A DNA stretch of 64,000 nucleotides from Parafrigoribacterium mesophilum (GTDB taxonomy: Bacteria > Actinomycetota > Actinomycetes > Actinomycetales > Microbacteriaceae): the NCBI RefSeq assembly GCF_039652555.1, contig NZ_JBDJAF010000001.1:248001-312000 (forward strand). The letters run 5' to 3'. Positions 57,336-64,000 of this stretch are shown piece after piece. A program made the translations under genes and the position numbers. Position 1 is the first letter of the stretch. Each line of letters opens with the position of its first letter. The notes below the pieces were generated by a model, which was given only the letters and a program-made list of their open reading frames with translations, was not told where the DNA came from and made no database searches.

Positions 57336-57902
57336 ATGGCCGTACTTCCCATTCGAATCACCGGAGACCCGGTACTGCACTTTCCCGCCGCGCCGGTGAC
57401 CGATTTCGGGCCTGATCTGGACACGCTGGTGTCGGACATGATCGAGACGATGCACGCCGCCCCGGGCGTCGGACTGGCCGCCCCGCAGGTCGGCGTGCCG
57501 CTGCGGGTCTTCGTCTACGACTGGACCGACGACGATGAGCACCGGATGCACGGGGTGGCGATCAACCCGGAGCTGTGGATCAGCCCGGTGCCGGCCGGCG
57601 AGGCCGATGAGGAGGTCGAGTCCGAGGGGTGTCTGTCCGTCCCCGGGGAGCGGTTCCCGCTTCGGCGGTCTCCGCTGGCCGTGCTGCGCGCCGTCGACGT
57701 CCACAACGCGCCGTTCGAGATCCGCACCGGCGGCTGGCTCGCGCGCATCCTGCAACACGAATATGACCATCTGGACGGTGTGCTCTACGTGGACCGGCTA
57801 GAGCACGTCCACGGCAAGGCGGCCGCCAAGGCGATTCGCAAGAACGGCTGGGGAATCCCTGGTCAGAGCTGGCTGCCCGGCGTCGACGACCTGGAAGGCT
57901 AG
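57336..57902 (+). CDS. def: Peptide deformylase
   Basis: The 188-residue metalloenzyme removes the N-formyl group from new proteins. All three motifs are present: GVGLAAPQVG, EGCLSVPGE (metal Cys) and QHEYDHLDG (metal His residues and catalytic Glu). The ATG at 57336 gives the typical start. It has no Fmt gene beside it, so it is a stand-alone copy. It is convergent with azlD by 4 bases. Confidence 0.95.
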   Translation: MAVLPIRITGDPVLHFPAAPVTDFGPDLDTLVSDMIETMHAAPGVGLAAPQVGVPLRVFVYDWTDDDEHRMHGVAINPELWISPVPAGEADEEVESEGCLSVPGERFPLRRSPLAVLRAVDVHNAPFEIRTGGWLARILQHEYDHLDGVLYVDRLEHVHGKAAAKAIRKNGWGIPGQSWLPGVDDLEG

Positions 57903-58204
57903 CCCAGCGCTCGTAAGCCGGCGGCGACGACCGCCGCGGCGATCACCACGAGGATGAACGGCACCCGCAAGGCGAACAGCACGGCGGCGACGAGGATTGC
58001 CGGAACGCGCGCATCCAGGGTCACCTGGGTGCCGGCACCCAGCGTCTGCACCGCGACCAGGGCCGACAGCAGCGCCACCGTGAGCAGATTGGCCACCCGG
58101 GAGGGCATCGGCCGCTCCAGCAATGATTCCGGCACGAGATAGCCGCCGAGTTTGAGGGCGAGACACGCCAGCGAGGCGATGATCACGATGAGCCAGAGCG
58201 TCAC
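57899..58204 (-). CDS. AzlD family protein
   Basis: The 101-residue membrane protein has about three helices (IVIIASLACLALKLGGYLV; VANLLTVALLSALVAVQTLG; ILVAAVLFALRVPFILVVIA). It is the small partner of AzlC in branched-chain amino acid export. The GTG start overlaps the azlC stop (GTGA), as expected for this pair. Confidence 0.85.
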   Translation of the reverse strand: MTLWLIVIIASLACLALKLGGYLVPESLLERPMPSRVANLLTVALLSALVAVQTLGAGTQVTLDARVPAILVAAVLFALRVPFILVVIAAAVVAAGLRALG

Positions 58205-58974
58205 GAGCGCTCCTCCGCACGGTCGTTCCGGTGTCCCTCCGCATGGCTCGACGGTGCCGGCCTGCCGGTCGGCGGTGCGCTGGAGACGCCTCCGGGTTTT
58301 CCAAGCCAGTTGAACACCCCGACGACAACCGCCACGATCCCAGCGACGAGCACCGGCAGCCCCGGCATCAACACCGGGGTGAGCGCCGCAGCCACCACAG
58401 CGGCCCCAGCAGCCACCGCGACCGTCTGCAGCTCTCGCATCCTGGGCCACAACAGGCCGAGGAACGCGGCAGCAGCGGCGGCATCCAGTCCATACTGTCG
58501 CACGTCGCCCAAGGCGTCGCCGATCAGTGCACCGATGAGGGTCGTGATGTTCCAACCGATGAAGGTCGCCGCCGCGGTCACCCAGAACCCGACTCGCCCC
58601 GCGCGCGGCGTGCGTTGTGTCGTCGCGACCGCGGTCGTCTCATCGATGGTCACCCAGGCGGCGACGAGTCGACGGAACCAGCCGCGACCGATGATCGGCG
58701 ACACTCTGGCGCCGTACACGCCATTGCGGATGCCGAGGATCGCGGCGCTGGCGATGGCCGAGCCGCCCGCCGCGACGCCGCCGGAGGCCAGAACACCGAT
58801 GAGCGCGAACTGCGAACCACCGGTGAACATCAGCAGGCTCATCACGCAGGTTTGCCAGACGTCCAGTCCCGCCGCGACGGCGAGTGCGCCGTAAGAGACG
58901 CCATACGCCGCAGCGGCCAAACCGACAGCGAGCCCTGCCCGCAGGGCGGCCGACTCGTCGTCAGATCTCGGCAT
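58201..58974 (-). CDS. AzlC family branched-chain amino acid exporter subunit
   Basis: The 257-residue membrane protein has the AzlC features: helix start GLAAAAYGVSYGALAVAAGL, FTGGSQFALIGVLASGGVAA, a charged loop WVTIDETTAVATTQ, and helices in the second half. Together with AzlD it likely exports valine, leucine or azaleucine. The ATG at 58974 was preferred; another at 59025 lacks better support. It shares translation with azlD. Confidence 0.87.
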   Translation of the reverse strand: MPRSDDESAALRAGLAVGLAAAAYGVSYGALAVAAGLDVWQTCVMSLLMFTGGSQFALIGVLASGGVAAGGSAIASAAILGIRNGVYGARVSPIIGRGWFRRLVAAWVTIDETTAVATTQRTPRAGRVGFWVTAAATFIGWNITTLIGALIGDALGDVRQYGLDAAAAAAFLGLLWPRMRELQTVAVAAGAAVVAAALTPVLMPGLPVLVAGIVAVVVGVFNWLGKPGGVSSAPPTGRPAPSSHAEGHRNDRAEERS

Positions 58975-59049
58975 GCGCGTCCACGCCGCCGAGAATATCG
59001 CATCCGGTGGCCTGGCTATGCCCATCCCTATTTCAGGCCAACCACCGGC

Positions 59050-59802
59050 TCATTCGATGACGATCGGCGTTCCCAACGGCAACAGCGCGGCAAGGGCGGC
59101 GATGTCTGCATTGGACATGCGGATGCATCCGTGGCTTGCTGCCCGTCCGATGCTGGCGGCGTCGTCGGTTCCGTGCAGGCCGATCTGTCCAGGACCGCCG
59201 CCGAAGTCGCTGAGAACTTCGGAATACGCGGAAAGGCCGAACGCGTAGGGGCCGTAGCCGTCGTTGGTCGGTTGCAGCAATTCAGTGAGATAGAACGAGC
59301 CGTGCGGCGTCGGGGTGCCTCCGGTTCCCGTCGCCACCGAATACGTTGTGACGAGCACCGAGTCTTTGAACAGGGACAGCGTGTTGTCCTGGGTGGAGAC
59401 GCGGAGGCTGTAGACGAGTCGTTGGAGTGACACGGAGGTCGCGCTGACCCATCCCGTACTCCCATTGGGGCGCTGCGGCACTTCGACCTTGAGCCACCCG
59501 TCGACGTCGTCGCCGACCACCAGGAAGGTGAGCGGAGCGCCCGAGCGCTGTGGGTTCGCGAAGGTCGCCAGGAGGCTGCCGCGAGGTTCGGTGTAGACGG
59601 CGACAGAATTCGTTAAGGCCACTGCGGCATCTCCCACCACCGAAGGGGCCAGTGCACTCGGTGCCGGGGCAGTGGTGATTGGTGCGGGCGCGCTGGACGC
59701 GTGCGGAATCGGAGGATGCAGTTCCTGCGAGGTGCATCCGGCCAACGCCAGCGCGACTGCGATCGCCACTGCCGCGGCCGGCGGGTGGTACCGAAGGTGC
59801 AT
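59050..59802 (-). CDS. L,D-transpeptidase lipoprotein
   Basis: The 250-residue enzyme has a lipoprotein signal (AAVAIAVALALAGC), a Ser/Ala/Pro linker, an SH3-like region around residues ~65-140 and a C-terminal YkuD domain with the catalytic HGTDDAAS..GRAASHGCIRMS (His, Cys, Arg). It cross-links peptidoglycan stems outside the membrane. The ATG at 59802 was chosen because it starts the signal peptide. It is preceded by a 104-base gap to the cupredoxin gene. Confidence 0.9.
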   Translation of the reverse strand: MHLRYHPPAAAVAIAVALALAGCTSQELHPPIPHASSAPAPITTAPAPSALAPSVVGDAAVALTNSVAVYTEPRGSLLATFANPQRSGAPLTFLVVGDDVDGWLKVEVPQRPNGSTGWVSATSVSLQRLVYSLRVSTQDNTLSLFKDSVLVTTYSVATGTGGTPTPHGSFYLTELLQPTNDGYGPYAFGLSAYSEVLSDFGGGPGQIGLHGTDDAASIGRAASHGCIRMSNADIAALAALLPLGTPIVIE

Positions 59803-59906
59803 GAGTTGGCTTTCGTGAGAGGCATACTCCCGAGGAGGGAGTCGGGCGACACAGATCCGCCGGGCGGACTCCAAGCATCCACACGGCGGATCAGTGACAT
59901 TTTCGA

Positions 59907-60908
59907 TCAGCCGGTGAAGCTCGCGTTCGCCTTGACCGGCGTCGCCGGCGCCGCAGTGGCTTCGGCCGGAAGCACCGTGACCGACCCGACCATGCCCATG
60001 CCGGCATGCAGGATGCAGACGTAATTGAACGTCCCGGCCTTGTTGAAGGTCACGGTGAAGCTGGTACCTGGCACCGCAAATCCGGAATTCAGGTATCCGC
60101 CGGTGAAGTTCGTCGGATCCCCTGCAGGAGCCGTCGGATTGCCCACCGGTGTGCCGAACGTGACGGTGTGCGGCGCACCCATGCCGTCGTTGATGAACTT
60201 GACACTCTCACCGACGTGGACGGTGACGTTTGGCTGGATGAACCGCATCACCATGGCGACGCCGTCATCCGCACCCTCGAACACGGTGTGGTCGTTCGCC
60301 GCGAGCGCCTTCTTGGCGGTCAACGCGGTTCCATCTGCAATGATCGACGCCGCACCGGCTGCCGCCTGCGCGTCGTAATCGGCCTGGGTGTACTTGTACG
60401 TCGAACCCGCGGCGGCGACGTGGACGACACCTTTCATCATGTTCCCGTGCACCAGGCAGTAGTAGGTGAAATCACCCACGTTGGGGAAGGTGAGGCTATA
60501 GCTCGTCGGGAGGCTGGAGTCGCCGGTCGCAAAGAGCCCGGAGTTGTAATAGGAAACCCCGTCGTAGGAGGTCGAGCCGACTGGTCCACTTTGCGTCGCG
60601 TCCGCGGGATTGAACGGCTTCAGCGTCTGACCCGTGGCGAGGAATGTCACCGTGTGGATCTCCGCCGCATTGGCCACCCATTTCACGGTGTCGCCAGCGT
60701 TGACGTAAACATCCGCCGGCAGAAACGCCATGCCTTGGATGGCCATGTCGGCGGATTCTGACCCGGAAAGCACCGTCCAGGTTGTCGGCCCGGGCGCGGC
60801 CACAGCTGGACTCATCAGCCCGAGCGGCAGAATCAGAGCCGCAAGACCGATGCCAAGAATTCCAAGTTTTCGAGACCGCCAAGCGGCATCAGGCGCGTGT
60901 TTCATCAA
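59907..60908 (-). CDS. Secreted protein with two plastocyanin-like copper domains
   Basis: The 333-residue protein has a signal peptide (GILGIGLAALILPLGLMSPA) and two cupredoxin domains. Domain 1 (~45-170) has EIHTVTF and YYCLVHGNMMKG; domain 2 (~225-320) has APHTVTFG and YVCILHAGMGMVG. Each has the His-Cys-His-Met set for type 1 copper. They are joined by a linker of ~50 residues. Single-domain forms are common; this is a tandem form. Likely role: extracellular electron transfer or copper handling. Confidence 0.85.
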   Translation of the reverse strand: MMKHAPDAAWRSRKLGILGIGLAALILPLGLMSPAVAAPGPTTWTVLSGSESADMAIQGMAFLPADVYVNAGDTVKWVANAAEIHTVTFLATGQTLKPFNPADATQSGPVGSTSYDGVSYYNSGLFATGDSSLPTSYSLTFPNVGDFTYYCLVHGNMMKGVVHVAAAGSTYKYTQADYDAQAAAGAASIIADGTALTAKKALAANDHTVFEGADDGVAMVMRFIQPNVTVHVGESVKFINDGMGAPHTVTFGTPVGNPTAPAGDPTNFTGGYLNSGFAVPGTSFTVTFNKAGTFNYVCILHAGMGMVGSVTVLPAEATAAPATPVKANASFTG

Positions 60909-61033
60909 ACACTTCCATTTCTGAATGTGGTCCGCGAAGCCGGACCTCCTAGCGACACGACAAACACTCGTGTCCCACCCCTAGATAACGCCACAGCCGA
61001 GCCGGCACGACATCCCTTAGGTAGGGGGAATAC

Positions 61034-61070
61034 GCGACAGGCTCCCCCCTCACTTGGGGGAGCCTGTCGC
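61034..61070. terminator. 15-bp stem-loop between minus-strand genes
   Basis: GCGACAGGCTCCCCC (61034-61048) pairs perfectly with GGGGGAGCCTGTCGC (61056-61070) around a 7-base loop. It lies 30 bases after the SHOCT gene stop on its strand and before the cupredoxin gene. No U-tract follows. It probably ends the SHOCT transcript. Confidence 0.6.
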
Positions 61071-61099
61071 ACTGGCGGGTGGTGGAAACGATCGTGAAG

Positions 61100-61420
61100 T
61101 TAGCGGGGCGGTGGCATGCGCTGAGCCCTCAGTACCTCCAGTCGGGCGCGGTACTCCTTCTCGTCGATGTCTCCCCTGGCGTATCGGTCGCCGAGGGTGG
61201 CTTCGGCGGAGCGTGAACCGTCGTTCCAGGGACCATAGGGATGTTCACCCCAGCCGCGACGCCAGCGGCGCCCGACAAGCACGAAGATCAGCACGAAGAC
61301 GCCGATCCAGATCAGTGGGACGAACAGCCAGAGCCATCCGAATCCGCCACCTGCCCAGTGCGGCCCAGCGAGCGCCAGTGGTGTCAGCACGGTGTTTGTC
61401 AGCACGGTGTTTGTCAGCAC
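61100..61420 (-). CDS. SHOCT-domain small membrane protein
   Basis: The 106-residue protein has one hydrophobic helix (LWLFVPLIWIGVFVLIFVLV), a basic Arg/Trp stretch and a C-terminal SHOCT domain (LGDRYARGDIDEKEYRARLE). The function is unknown; SHOCT is a short oligomerisation motif. The start is GTG at 61420 with an AAAGGGAA site. The following coding repeat (TVLTN) contains more GTG codons, which might be used as starts. Confidence 0.82.
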   Translation of the reverse strand: MLTNTVLTNTVLTPLALAGPHWAGGGFGWLWLFVPLIWIGVFVLIFVLVGRRWRRGWGEHPYGPWNDGSRSAEATLGDRYARGDIDEKEYRARLEVLRAQRMPPPR

Positions 61421-61427
61421 AGTGTTT
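61383..61427 (-). repeat. 15-base tandem repeat (3 copies) at the SHOCT gene start
   Basis: GTCAGCACGGTGTTT occurs at 61383 and 61398, and a one-base variant at 61413. On the coding strand each copy gives a GTG-CTG-ACA unit and encodes VLTNT. The third copy contains the start codon. The period of 15 keeps the frame. Confidence 0.8.
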
Positions 61428-61549
61428 CCCTTTCTTGTACCAGGTTCGATGTGAACCCTCTGACACCACTTTCGCGACCGGCAGGCTGCGGCGAATCTGC
61501 CCTACGGATGCTTCCGAGTACTGCCTGCGGAGCATGCGGCGACGCGGCA

Positions 61550-62215
61550 CTACTCCCGGTGCCCGGCCCGCACCAGCCCGGTTTCGTAGGCGACGACGAC
61601 CAGGTGCACGCGGTCGCGGGCGGCCAGTTTCGACATGATCCGTGACACGTGAGTCTTCGCGGTGAGCGGACTGAGGAACAGGGTGCGGCCGATTTCCTCG
61701 TTGGTGAGGCCACGGCCGACCAGTCCGAGCACCTCCCGCTCCCGCTCGGTGAGCACGTCCAGAGCGCTGGCGTCCTGGGTCTGGTCGAGCGTGCCCGCGA
61801 CGCGCTCGAGCAGCCGTCTGGTGACGCTGGGCGACAGCAGCGCGTCGCCCGCTGCGACGACGCGCACGGCACGGATCAGCTCCACGGGCTCGGTGTCTTT
61901 CACCAGGAAGCCGCTCGCGCCCGCCTTGATGGCCTGGGCGACGTACTCGTCCAGTTCGAAGGTGGTGACGATCACGATGTGGGTGCCGGAAAGTTCCGGG
62001 CGTGACACGATGCGCCCGGTCGCCCAGAGTCCGTCGCCGTCGGGCATCCGGATGTCCATGAGCACCACGTCGGGTTTGGTGCGGGTGACCAGGGCGACGG
62101 CTTCGGCACCGGTGGCTGCCTCCCCCACCACCTTAAGGTCCGGCTCGGAATCAACGAGGGCGGCAAACCCGGCCCGCACGAGTTGTTGGTCGTCGGCGAT
62201 GGCCACTGTGATCAT
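61550..62215 (-). CDS. LuxR-type response regulator
   Basis: The 221-residue regulator has a receiver domain (ITVAIADDQQLVRAGFAALV; phosphoacceptor Asp54 in VVLMDIRMPDG; Lys in FLVKDT) and an HTH from ~150 (LTEREREVLGLVGRGLTNEE, then IGRTLFLSPLTAKTHVSRIM). It is overlapped by 4 bases with the kinase gene upstream and forms a standard pair. Its target is unknown; a TACTCC dyad upstream of the kinase could be one. Confidence 0.9.
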   Translation of the reverse strand: MITVAIADDQQLVRAGFAALVDSEPDLKVVGEAATGAEAVALVTRTKPDVVLMDIRMPDGDGLWATGRIVSRPELSGTHIVIVTTFELDEYVAQAIKAGASGFLVKDTEPVELIRAVRVVAAGDALLSPSVTRRLLERVAGTLDQTQDASALDVLTEREREVLGLVGRGLTNEEIGRTLFLSPLTAKTHVSRIMSKLAARDRVHLVVVAYETGLVRAGHRE

Positions 62216-63444
62216 GGGTTGTTCTCCCTGGCGGGTATTGTCGCGGTCACCTGAAAGCCGCCGCCGGGGCCTGGTGCCGTGGTGAGGCTTCCGCCCAGCA
62301 GTTCCGCGCGTTCCCGCATTCCGGTGAGCCCTCGCCCGAAGCCCCGGTTCCCGGCGCCGACGCCGTCGTCCGCGATGTGCACCCGGTAAGCGCCGTCCAC
62401 GGCGGTGAGATCCACTGTCGCGGTGGTCGCCTGCGCGTGGCGCACGACGTTGGTGAGGGATTCCTGCACGATGCGGTAAATCGCCATTTGCACGGCGGCC
62501 GGAGGCTGCTCGGTGAGCGAATTGTGCAACTGAACGACGATGCCCTGCGCCGTGATCGAGGCGGCCAGTCCAGGCAGCCGTGACAGATCGGGTTCGGGCA
62601 CGAGTGGTGCACCAGGGTCCGCTCCGTCTTCCGCGCGCAGTATTCCGAGCACCGACCGCACCTCATCCAGCGCGGTCTTGCTGACCTCTTTGATGCTGGC
62701 CAGGGCGGCGGCCGCTTGCTGAGGCTGCTTGTCCATCAGATGCAGCCCGACGCCGGCCTGCACGTTGATCTGGCTCAGCGAGTGCGCGAGCACGTCGTGT
62801 AGTTCGCGGGCGATGCGCATCCGCTCGGCCTGCACGTCGGACTGCTTGCGCTGTTCGAGCCTGCTGCGATAGTCGAGGACGCGTTCCCGGCGGCTGCGGA
62901 TGCCTTCGCCGATCCCCATGACGATGAGGATGCCGAGGGTCGTTCCGGCAATACTGGACGGTGGCACGTCCAACCGCAGCACGATCGCTCCGATGATCGT
63001 CACCAGCCACCCTGCCGCGACCGACAGCCAGGCCCAGATCCGGGCGCCACGCACGATGGCGCTGACGATGGCGAAGGCCAGGGCGATGTACGGCGGGCCG
63101 GGCTGGTCGGCGCTGAGAAGCACATCGGCGGTCGCCGCTGCGGTCACGATCGCGACCACCGGTCCCGGAGCTCGCCGTGCCGCGATGAGGGCGACCGGGC
63201 CGATCAGGGCAATGACCAGCCCGAGCGCGAGAGCCGCGCCGTTCACCGGAAGCACATCGTGCCAGGGGAAGCGGGGGCCGTGCGGGCCGCGGCGCCAGAT
63301 CCAGAACACGGCCGGAACTTGAACCAGGAACGAGACGATCACCGGCAGCCAGAGCCGCGCCCAGCGCGGCGGTCCCCAACCGGGCGGGCCGGCCTCCCAT
63401 GGACCCCGGAAGCCGTCCTCGGCACGCTGACCTGGATACGGCAT
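62212..63444 (-). CDS. Sensor histidine kinase (NarL-pair type)
   Basis: The 410-residue kinase has about five hydrophobic helices in the N-terminal half, then the HisKA_3 region (ARELHDVLAHSLSQINVQAG; His in ELHDVL is the phosphoacceptor) and the HATPase domain (NVVRHAQATTATVDLTAVDG, DDGVGAGNRGFGRGLTGMRE). No sensor domain with known ligand is visible. The ATG at 63444 was preferred over the extended frame. It is the first gene of the two-component pair. Confidence 0.88.
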   Translation of the reverse strand: MPYPGQRAEDGFRGPWEAGPPGWGPPRWARLWLPVIVSFLVQVPAVFWIWRRGPHGPRFPWHDVLPVNGAALALGLVIALIGPVALIAARRAPGPVVAIVTAAATADVLLSADQPGPPYIALAFAIVSAIVRGARIWAWLSVAAGWLVTIIGAIVLRLDVPPSSIAGTTLGILIVMGIGEGIRSRRERVLDYRSRLEQRKQSDVQAERMRIARELHDVLAHSLSQINVQAGVGLHLMDKQPQQAAAALASIKEVSKTALDEVRSVLGILRAEDGADPGAPLVPEPDLSRLPGLAASITAQGIVVQLHNSLTEQPPAAVQMAIYRIVQESLTNVVRHAQATTATVDLTAVDGAYRVHIADDGVGAGNRGFGRGLTGMRERAELLGGSLTTAPGPGGGFQVTATIPARENNP

Positions 63445-63511
63445 GCGAGAATCGTACGTCCCGCAGCCGGCCGCGGTCATCCGCCGGGCGGCGCCACCGG
63501 CGCGTCGCGAC

Positions 63512-63527
63512 TACTCCGTGGGGAGTA
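63512..63527. promoter_or_regulatory. TACTCCGTGGGGAGTA dyad upstream of the kinase gene
   Basis: TACTCC and GGAGTA flank GTGG in a perfect dyad 68 bases before the kinase start. It may be the binding site of the LuxR-type regulator encoded with it, giving autoregulation. No second copy was found in the window. Confidence 0.45.
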
Positions 63528-63559
63528 CCAGACTTCGGCGCCCGGGATCGCCGTCGACA

Positions 63560-63617
63560 GATAGTAATCCGGACGAAATCACCCGCCGCGGCGGCCAGTC
63601 TCGTCCGGATTGCTATC
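63560..63617. repeat. Palindromic repeat family A, full copy
   Basis: GATAGTAATCCGGACGA (63560-63576) and TCGTCCGGATTGCTATC (63601-63617) match in 16 of 17 positions. The centre contains CCGCCGCGGCGG (63583-63594), itself a perfect palindrome. It lies between the SDR gene end and the kinase gene start. Confidence 0.75.
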
Positions 63618-63632
63618 GGTCGGTGTGTCGCG

Positions 63633-64000
63633 TCACACGGTGGCGAGAGCCGCCCCGGAGTCGACGAGCACGGCTCCCCCGTTGGCGAGGTCCGACTGTC
63701 CGTCCGCGAGGTCGGCTACCGCCGCCGCAATGTCCGCCGGCACTGCCAGCCTGCCGCTCGGGTTCAAGCCGGCCGCGAACTTCTGCTTGTCCTCGAGCGC
63801 AGTGCTGCCGATGAACCGCTCCAGCATCGGGGTGTCGATGATCCACGGGCACACCGCGAAGACGCGCACGCCTGCCGGCTCCAACGCGATGGCGGCTGAT
63901 GCGCTGGCCGAGATCACGGCGGCTTTCGTCGCACCGTAAGCGACGGCGATCGGAATCGGCACGGTGGAGCCGATGAACGACGCCGTGTTGATGATCACCC
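63633..64000 (-). CDS. SDR-family oxidoreductase, truncated by the window edge
   Basis: Only the C-terminal ~122 residues are present; the reading frame continues beyond base 64000. It has the catalytic region (INTASFIGSTVPIPIAVAYG with YGATK) and the end SGRLAVPADIAAAVADLADG followed by GAVLVDSGAA. It is a classical short-chain dehydrogenase; the cofactor loop lies outside the window. It ends near repeat family A. Confidence 0.85.
   Translation of the reverse strand, partial: VIINTASFIGSTVPIPIAVAYGATKAAVISASASAAIALEPAGVRVFAVCPWIIDTPMLERFIGSTALEDKQKFAAGLNPSGRLAVPADIAAAVADLADGQSDLANGGAVLVDSGAALATV

Overview
The window is high-GC actinobacterial DNA. A Microbacteriaceae-type genome is the best fit, based on the DUF222/HNH endonuclease, DUF3145 beside the fatty-acid genes, DUF6230/DUF6114 neighbours, homodimeric AceE next to a FasR-like regulator and fabD-fabH-acpP-fabF, a Ku/LigD pair, and many GTG starts. 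The fragment is chromosomal: it carries housekeeping genes and two tRNAs, and no plasmid, phage or CRISPR signature was seen. Genus and species cannot be named from sequence alone.

Layout: 0.1-3.5 kb is the end of a flagellar locus (flgN-flgK-flgL-fliW) behind a possible sigma-28-type promoter. 3.7-10.8 kb holds small redox genes and a methionine ABC importer (metI-metN-metQ). 10.9-12.7 kb is a three-gene envelope cluster (DUF6230, DUF6114, proline-rich secreted protein). 12.7-14.1 kb is an insertion sequence with doubled terminal repeats and a frameshifted transposase. 14.1-16.8 kb has an SPW-repeat membrane protein, a TetR regulator with a matching operator, and a DUF222/HNH protein.

16.8-24.3 kb looks like a DosR/DevR-type low-oxygen regulon: a double universal stress protein, an FMN-binding split-barrel protein, a hemerythrin, a two-GAF sensor kinase with its NarL-type regulator, a zinc alcohol dehydrogenase, a flavodoxin, a CoA-transferase and small ORFs. 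Three promoters in this block carry a shared GGGAC-type palindrome. 24.3-29.7 kb is mixed: a lipoprotein, small membrane proteins, a VOC protein, a DinB protein, tRNA-Val and a GH38 alpha-mannosidase.

29.9-39.4 kb is central carbon and lipid metabolism (aceE, fasR-like, fabD, fabH, acpP, fabF, a GT4 glycosyltransferase, DUF3145). 39.6-44.2 kb is a PadR-controlled ABC exporter operon whose coding regions contain REP-like repeat sequence in frame. 44.2-54.9 kb is a DNA-repair and stress block (methyltransferase, PolA-like polymerase, DUF1684, cold-shock protein, LigD, Ku, topoisomerase IB, SDR, DUF6328, a collapsed Nramp remnant, CsbD). 55-64 kb has tRNA-CAU, a GT4 enzyme, a DMT permease, peptide deformylase, AzlCD, an L,D-transpeptidase, a two-domain cupredoxin, a SHOCT protein, a second two-component system and a truncated SDR gene.

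Two kinds of dispersed palindromic repeat cut across this layout. One family has outer arms around GATAG..TCCGGAC and a CCGCCGCGGCGG core, with copies at 24.3, 38.9 and 63.6 kb. The other is GGTGGTCGAGCTTGTCGAGACC-like and sits at 34.0 and 41.1 kb. These repeats, the candidate DosR-like regulon and the deleted Nramp gene are the most notable non-routine features. No clearly new multi-gene defence or biosynthetic system was identified.
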